Of a DNA stretch of 64,000 nt, positions 62,201 through 64,000 are shown piece after piece. Both the position numbers and the translations under genes were made by a program. Numbering within the stretch: the stretch's first letter is position 1; each line of letters starts with the position of its first letter. Below the pieces are notes generated by a model. That model did no database searches and was not told the origin of the DNA. It worked only from the letters and a program-made list of their open reading frames with translations. This DNA is from Phoronis australis (lineage: Eukaryota; Phoronida; Phoronidae): assembly GCA_002633005.1 (NCBI GenBank), contig NMRA01000248.1, positions 62,001 through 126,000 on the forward strand, in the 5' to 3' direction.

Positions 62201-64000
62201 GCCACAGCGTTTGCGCGCGAAACCTACTTCTTTTTGTAATGCTTATTACACGTTTTATATTTTGTGCCATCAATTCTTAACAAATTTGTCGTATTTGAAA
62301 TAGTCTTCAAATGCCCAAAAGACCAAATCCATTTTTCGTGTTGGCAATAATGACGGGATTGCTTTGGAAACCGTTTTAAGATAAGGTTTGACAAAGAGAG
62401 TATTGCGAGTTTCTGAGTGATTCACTAAGGCTTCGATTAAAATTCACATCTTACCAGCAGCTTCTGTTTTTTCATCGTCACTCAGGTTCCATATTCTTTA
62501 AAAAATAAAGTAAATTTTCTTCATTGCACAGTGGAGCAGACGACGGAAACGGAGTCGTAGCGCACAGCGCCGCTGCCGGTCGCCTAGGATTTCGCGGGAG
62601 ATTCTATACTTAGCCATAGTTCCGTTACGAACGCGCCGTGTTCCGAATTTGACACTTGAAATTGGATTTGAGCCCCCCCAACACTAAAACTGCATACATT
62701 TAAATCTTTTTTCATCCGTATAATTTTAATTACCGGGGTTAATTAATATACTTACCATTTCCTTACGCTCTTACTGTTTTATTTTTTTTGCGGCAGCCAA
62801 GGGGGGGGGGGGCGGGCCCCCTGGGCCCCCCCCTAAATCCGCCTATGCCGAGAGTGGTTCTGAGATACAGTATTTAGAATTTCGTTGACCACTTCCCGAC
62901 AGAGGATGTTGAATAACGATTGACACCGTTCTACATTTAATAGTTGCCCGTCAGTGGTTTGGATATTTATAGCAAAATAAACGTGGACTTAAACCTACCA
63001 TTTTGAATAACGACCAATTTTAACAACTAATCACATCAATCAAAGAAAGTGGCTTCTCTAGACCTTGCTCTCTGTACGTGACCTTGCCTTTCGTTGGCTA
63101 GTGGAAACCATATTAGCTTGACATTAACCAATGGAAATGGCGCTTACGTAATAACATATAATCACCTACCTCAATACCAGACGGCAAGTTGAAAGAGAGT
63201 AATCCGAACTTAATAACTCAGATAATTCGCGATTTTGAGCTAGACATTCCCTCAAAGAAGGATCAGTTGCAGTTTCAGATAACTTTAACACGTGCTGTTT
63301 GCTACTAACAAGACAATCGTCATAAAAATTTTATTAAGAAGACTTCAAGTTTTGGCCTGCTGACTATTTAAGGATGCTAGACTAGACAAAGAGCGTTCTT
63401 TTCCTTTGTGCTCACTCAAAGAATAGATCTCAACTAACTGATAGGAGTCCCTTCATAACCGTCGCGCCCCCTATGACTTGGTATCGCTTTACTTATGCTA
63501 GGCTGCCGTTTTGCCACAGCTTCCACTGTAGCACCTGTCGCCATGGATACGGCTGCGTCTTGTGCTTTTGCTACCGTTGGACAACACATCACTGTCTCCC
63601 TGAATTCTGTTGCAGGTGTACATTATTTGAAAGTTCAAGTGATAGGCAAAGGGATCATTACTGAACTCCTGAACTCTTTACTCGAAAGCTTCAATCAGAA
63701 ACACACGATTGACCACCTAACCTCCAATCTCAGTAAGTGAACACGATTGCGCTTTGATAAACATGTTTACCGAAACAAGTTCAAACACTAAACTCTGTAT
63801 GAAATAATACTCCTTGTGGTTCAAAGTAGCTCCTGCAGTAATTACCATGTGTTGATTGTAGATTGCCTGCCGCACCCAAGTCCCGTAGAATATCATTACA
63901 TCTGGAAAATTGCTCTGATTTATGTTGCCATTTGGTTGTTAATGGCTTTAGAGGCCTACGGACTGCGACTGCGACGAGTTGTCACTGCTTTCTTTTTCAA
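53211..64000 (+). CDS. DCST2: DCST2-type DC-STAMP-domain protein (3' partial)
   Basis: Twelve exons: 53211-53295, 55543-55746, 56151-56359, 56451-56628, 57546-57683, 58433-58566, 59255-59409, 59774-59873, 60090-60185, 60815-60941, 63616-63732, 63862-64000 (continues past the window). Every junction is GT-AG and in phase, giving 560 codons so far. Start: MWFFRSRPDQHVF, chosen because it is the first ATG of the exon and lies close to the divergent partner. Residues about 16-110 form the N-terminal hydrophobic block, including LPQFFGKSGR before FLLAGPIAN, the counterpart of the DCST1 VFSSNGR / LLVVSGPALN. Later come the Cys motif CRKAFKTTEQKC, NIYITSYFRKIDARR, KRTLLPLKK, a transmembrane stretch in the 60815 exon, and NCLPHPSP followed by EAYGLRLRR in the last visible exon. 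The DCST2 call rests on this family pattern and on its divergent pairing with DCST1; the diagnostic C-terminus is not in view. Confidence 0.9.
53674..53828 (+). repeat. Inverted repeat flanking the GIY-YIG remnant, left arm
   Basis: About 155 bp matching the reverse complement of 54161-54328. Shared landmarks are AGAAGCACGAA, ATCTATCCAACGTTTCGGTT, AGGCGACACAGGTA and CAAAATGCATTGTGAGGG. It abuts the 3' end of the GIY-YIG frame. Confidence 0.8.
53843..54139 (-). pseudogene. GIY-YIG endonuclease fragment of a Penelope-like element
   Basis: The frame reads VVYQLSCSDCEQLYIGMTNR at its start (GIY and YIG strands, the first degenerate as in retroelement versions). It then has RVKEH, LTTGHIID, ILDMDN and LLIQEAMHIRLN (catalytic Arg, His and Glu positions present), and ends KNIGSFEFEVF. 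This Cys-containing start, and the ending in a GSFE-type motif, are typical of the GIY-YIG domain behind the reverse transcriptase in Penelope-like retroelements. A stop lies just upstream and no reverse transcriptase is found, so it is a 5'-truncated remnant. It lies antisense in DCST2 intron 1 between long inverted repeats. Confidence 0.75.
54161..54328 (-). repeat. Inverted repeat flanking the GIY-YIG remnant, right arm
   Basis: Partner of the left arm at 53674-53828, about 10-15% diverged with small indels. Long terminal-type repeats in inverted orientation are one of the arrangements seen for Penelope-like elements. The motif CGAAACGTTGGA occurs in both arms. Confidence 0.8.
55107..55197 (+). 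other. Unexplained exon-like segment in DCST2 intron 1
   Basis: 91 bp with a strong acceptor (TTTTATTTTTAACAG) and donor (GAG|GTAATC), open in the frame QSSQDTILSEIREIIEQKRA followed by GPPTINARME. It is phase 1 in and phase 0 out, so inserting it between DCST2 exons 1 and 2 (both phase 1) would break the frame. It could be an alternative exon, a relic exon or chance. Confidence 0.3.
61854..62847. mobile_element. TIR element of about 1 kb, family CAGTGGCGG, carrying a tRNA-like segment
   Basis: Starts CAGTGGCGGATCTAGGATAT and ends CCCCTAAATCCGCCTATG, flanked by CCGAG on both sides (61849-61853, 62848-62852). It holds no open frame worth calling. A tRNA-like SINE piece (62097-62160) lies inside. 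It sits in DCST2 intron 10. Confidence 0.65.
62097..62160 (-). repeat. tRNA-derived SINE fragment
   Basis: On the minus strand it carries TGGTGTAGTGGTAACG (A box) and GAGTTCGAGTC (B box), resembling a Glu/Gly tRNA. No matching acceptor stem is present. It lies within the 1-kb TIR element at 61854-62847. Confidence 0.55.

Overview
The window is animal nuclear DNA. Genes are broken into short coding exons of about 65-330 bp by introns of about 0.1-4 kb with GT-AG ends. The sequence is AT-rich, full of small DNA-transposon remnants and tRNA-derived repeats, and has assembly gaps. The gene content (antigen-5-like CAP proteins with EGF-like and ShKT modules, DCST1/DCST2, a PEMT-like copy, Penelope-type GIY-YIG debris) suggests a marine invertebrate. 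I cannot fix the phylum; cnidarian, hemichordate, amphioxus or mollusc all remain possible.

Region 1 (55-12101, and 24596-30475, + strand): two tandem paralogous genes, each with eight visible coding exons and the same intron phases. Each encodes a secreted-type protein: Cys-containing N-terminus, CAP domain, Cys-rich hinge, EGF-like module, C-terminal ShKT module. The signal-peptide exon lies outside the window for copy 1 and was not found for copy 2. Between them is a single-exon PTB/PID-domain reading frame (16258-16932, - strand).

Region 2 (32544-53006, - strand): a 16-exon gene for a DCST1-type protein. It has DC-STAMP-like membrane segments, a conserved Cys-rich ectodomain, a C4C4 RING and a Ser/acidic tail. 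Every exon junction was checked for phase and the assembled frame is 837 codons. Exons 12-14 occur twice on either side of a 4-N gap. All six coding differences between the copies are silent, so this is most likely two alleles placed in tandem by the assembler. One allele carries a 1.27-kb tandem-repeat-bearing insertion that the other lacks. An intronless, C-terminally truncated PEMT-like frame (48037-48648) sits antisense in intron 6.

Region 3 (53211-64000, + strand, runs off the window): a DCST2-type gene with twelve visible exons (560 codons). Its ATG is 204 bp from the DCST1 ATG, head to head. DCST1 and DCST2 are known as paired sperm-membrane proteins needed for gamete fusion and are neighbours in other animals, so the short shared spacer is probably a bidirectional, germline-type promoter. 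Intron 1 holds a Penelope-like GIY-YIG remnant between long inverted repeats.

The remaining DNA is introns and intergenic space holding several families of short inverted-repeat elements (one with consistent 5-bp target duplications), tRNA-like SINE pieces, dispersed repeats and simple repeats.
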